This document shows, piece after piece, positions 4,773-6,487 of a stretch of 6,487 nucleotides of DNA. The notes under the pieces are model-generated. The model ran no database searches and was not told the DNA's origin. It worked only from the letters and a program-made list of their open reading frames with translations. Position 1 is the first letter of the stretch. Each line of letters opens with the position of its first letter. A program made the position numbers and the translations under genes. The stretch spans positions 1,607-8,093 of the forward strand of contig DKPN01000034.1 in NCBI GenBank assembly GCA_002471195.1, in the 5' to 3' direction. This DNA is from Bacteroides sp. UBA7333 (lineage in GTDB: Bacteria; Bacteroidota; Bacteroidia; Bacteroidales; Bacteroidaceae).

Positions 4773-6470
4773 TTAGAGTGCCTCAATTCGATTATCTTTT
4801 ACTGTAACGTTCTCACATTGTTCGGTGCGAATCAATTGGGAGATCTCATTTGTTGAGCTATTCGTGATGAAGAAATTATCTTTTACTAAAAGGCCATTAG
4901 TCGCTTTGGCAAAGATGGCATCCGCATTCAGTAAATCGAATCGATTATCGCAGATCGTTATATTTTTATGAATAGTACCTTCGTATTTACCATTTTCAGG
5001 AGCAATACAAATAACCGGACTACCACATTCGATAAATTGATTGTTACGAATGGTTACATCGGCAACAGGGCCCGATTCAAACCAGCTTCTTCCCTCATTG
5101 GCAATAAGTATAGCACTCATTGGCATTCTTAAGAAAATATTATTCTCAATAACGATCTTTCTACGTGTAGTCACAAGAATACCTCGAGTAGGAATACTCG
5201 CAAAGAAGTTATTATTGATTTCAACCTCCGGAGTCCACGTCGTATTCTCAACCACGACATCCGGTTTTGTTTTAATCTCGTTTGATATATTTGAATTCAA
5301 TGTCAGTAGAATATCACGATCGTTGATTCGTTCTACTTTTTTTATTTTAGCTTGTTGCAAACATAAAAGAGAGTTGGCATCAACAATATCAATGTAATCT
5401 CCGGCAAAGAACTGTTCAAGTCCATAGGTTTGTGGATGCATGAAGCGGATCTTGATCTGATTAGAAGCAGGATATTCTACAACACGCAAATGCGTACCGT
5501 GAATATTGATTGGATCGTCATGTGCACCAATAAAGCGAGAATTGGTTACTTTAATCTTTCCTTTGCAGCCCGAGAATTGAAGAAAATCAGCAAAGCCAAC
5601 ATCTGTTCGTCCCTTGCCATATTCCGGTTCACAAAGTAAACGTTCGTATGTCAAATTCTCAGAAACTTGAGAAACGATTCCGAAGTTACCCATAAAATGA
5701 AAGCCAATATTTTCCAAACGAACGTTCTTACTCAAATTAACCAAGCCGGCTACCTCGTCACGAATCCCATCACGCATTTGAAAAACTTGTCCCGGTTTAC
5801 ACGTTGGAGCCTTCTCTTTATAGTTGAAGCGGACAAGTCCGGGCTCAAGTTCGATTGCCTTTTCAAGATTACTTAAAGGAGAGGCATGGCGGATGTTTAA
5901 TGTCGTTGTGGGATCATATAACTGAGCGATACCGCCAGTCAATGTCCAACTTTCACCTACCCAAGCAAAACGTCCATCCTTTATAGTATAGTTGCTAAGT
6001 GGATGCGCTTTTGCTACGATGTATTTATCGCCACGTTCTGTTACCTTCATTTCAGGAACAGTAGGATCAGAAGCTTTTATGGAAATGTTTTTGATGGTAA
6101 TATTTTCACTTTTATCAACGGCAAACGGAGTCATCTCTCCATGAGTTATTAGAAAAGCACCGTTACCATCAATGGTAAGATTCTTTGCTTCTTTGATCCA
6201 AAGACCAATGTGTTTCGTTTGATCCGGGTTTTCGCTTTCACTTGCCGTGTTCGAAACAAAATAAAGATGCTTCGATGCATTTGCTCTACTAATGTGGTAA
6301 TTTCCACTTTCAAATCGAATCGTTACGGGTTTACCATTGTTTTTTCGAGCCTCCTCGATGGCTTGTTGAATACGTTGAGTTGCATCTTCTGTCGTGTGTT
6401 TTACAACAATTGTTTTTGCCGATATGGTAGCCGACAAAAATAGCATTAAAGAAATAATTGTGTATTTCAT
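4773..6470 (-). CDS. GH110 alpha-1,3-galactosidase, secreted
   Basis: A 565-residue exported glycosidase of family GH110, the inverting enzymes (GlaA/GlaB of Bacteroides) that remove terminal alpha-1,3-galactose from blood-group B and, in one subfamily, linear Gal-alpha-1,3-Gal glycans. Residues 1-18 are a signal peptide, with cleavage likely after ISA. The mature protein is a right-handed parallel beta-helix: an N-terminal pectate-lyase-like start (ATQRIQQAIEEARKNNGKPV), then many short N-rich rungs (LTIDGNGAFLITHGE, VTIRNNQFIECG, ITICDNRFD, VTVKDNRIE). The conserved core FADFLQFSG...GAHDDPINIHGTHLRV gives D295, D318 and D319. Their spacing equals that of the three catalytic acids I recall for the Pseudoalteromonas enzyme (D321, D344, D345). 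The gene appears intact, though slightly shorter than the roughly 600 residues typical of the family. The subfamily, and thus glaA versus glaB, cannot be decided here. No SusC/SusD pair lies within the window. Confidence 0.9.
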   Translation of the reverse strand: MKYTIISLMLFLSATISAKTIVVKHTTEDATQRIQQAIEEARKNNGKPVTIRFESGNYHISRANASKHLYFVSNTASESENPDQTKHIGLWIKEAKNLTIDGNGAFLITHGEMTPFAVDKSENITIKNISIKASDPTVPEMKVTERGDKYIVAKAHPLSNYTIKDGRFAWVGESWTLTGGIAQLYDPTTTLNIRHASPLSNLEKAIELEPGLVRFNYKEKAPTCKPGQVFQMRDGIRDEVAGLVNLSKNVRLENIGFHFMGNFGIVSQVSENLTYERLLCEPEYGKGRTDVGFADFLQFSGCKGKIKVTNSRFIGAHDDPINIHGTHLRVVEYPASNQIKIRFMHPQTYGLEQFFAGDYIDIVDANSLLCLQQAKIKKVERINDRDILLTLNSNISNEIKTKPDVVVENTTWTPEVEINNNFFASIPTRGILVTTRRKIVIENNIFLRMPMSAILIANEGRSWFESGPVADVTIRNNQFIECGSPVICIAPENGKYEGTIHKNITICDNRFDLLNADAIFAKATNGLLVKDNFFITNSSTNEISQLIRTEQCENVTVKDNRIEAL

Positions 6471-6478
6471 GATTGTGT

Positions 6479-6486
6479 CAAAGTTA
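6479..6486 (-). promoter_or_regulatory. Possible -7 element for the GH110 gene
   Basis: On the minus strand TAACTTTG matches TAnnTTTG exactly and ends 8 bases before the ATG at 6470. The -33 position falls outside the window, so it cannot be tested. If genuine, the transcript would be leaderless or nearly so. A single eight-base match so close to the start could be chance. Confidence 0.35.
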
Positions 6487-6487
6487 C

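Noticed and set aside
5041..5397. 118-codon plus-strand reading frame opposite the GH110 gene
   Set aside because: It lies wholly antisense to a well-supported enzyme and shows no recognisable domain or start signals.

Overview
The window looks like ordinary chromosomal DNA from a member of the Bacteroidales (Bacteroides/Parabacteroides type). The evidence is AT-rich sequence, start codons without clear Shine-Dalgarno sites, and promoters of the Bacteroidetes type (TAnnTTTG at -7, TTTG near -33) upstream of several genes. The protein families also fit a gut Bacteroidetes: a short Crp/Fnr regulator, a FemAB-like transferase, a PepSY-like secreted protein and a GH110 alpha-1,3-galactosidase. 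No rRNA, tRNA, CRISPR array, insertion sequence or phage gene was found.

Layout. Positions 1-75 hold the tail of an upstream transcript and its intrinsic terminator. A Crp/Fnr-family regulator (106-669, +) follows, then a membrane acyltransferase-3 protein (749-1903, +). A 13-bp perfect inverted repeat lies a few bases before the acyltransferase start codon. A strong hairpin terminator (1961-2000) separates this pair from a minus-strand FemAB-family gene (2017-3133). That gene is broken in this sequence by a 2-nt shortfall in a CT/AG dinucleotide tract. It shares a divergent promoter region (3134-3299) with a small secreted protein of unknown function (3300-3950, +). A terminator hairpin (4007-4048) follows. 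Then comes a small secreted PepSY-like protein on the minus strand (4098-4463) with a three-copy hexapeptide repeat at its C-terminus, flanked by two copies of an 18-bp direct repeat. After a 309-bp non-coding stretch, a full-length secreted GH110 beta-helix glycosidase on the minus strand (4773-6470) ends the window.

How the genes fit together. Only the regulator and the acyltransferase could form a functional unit (co-directional, 79 bp apart). The rest appear to be single-gene transcription units facing the envelope: surface acylation, FemAB transfer, small secreted proteins and host-glycan hydrolysis. I see no convincing new multi-gene system. The observations most worth checking are the dinucleotide-tract frameshift in the FemAB gene, the inverted repeat before the acyltransferase and the direct repeats around the PepSY-like gene.
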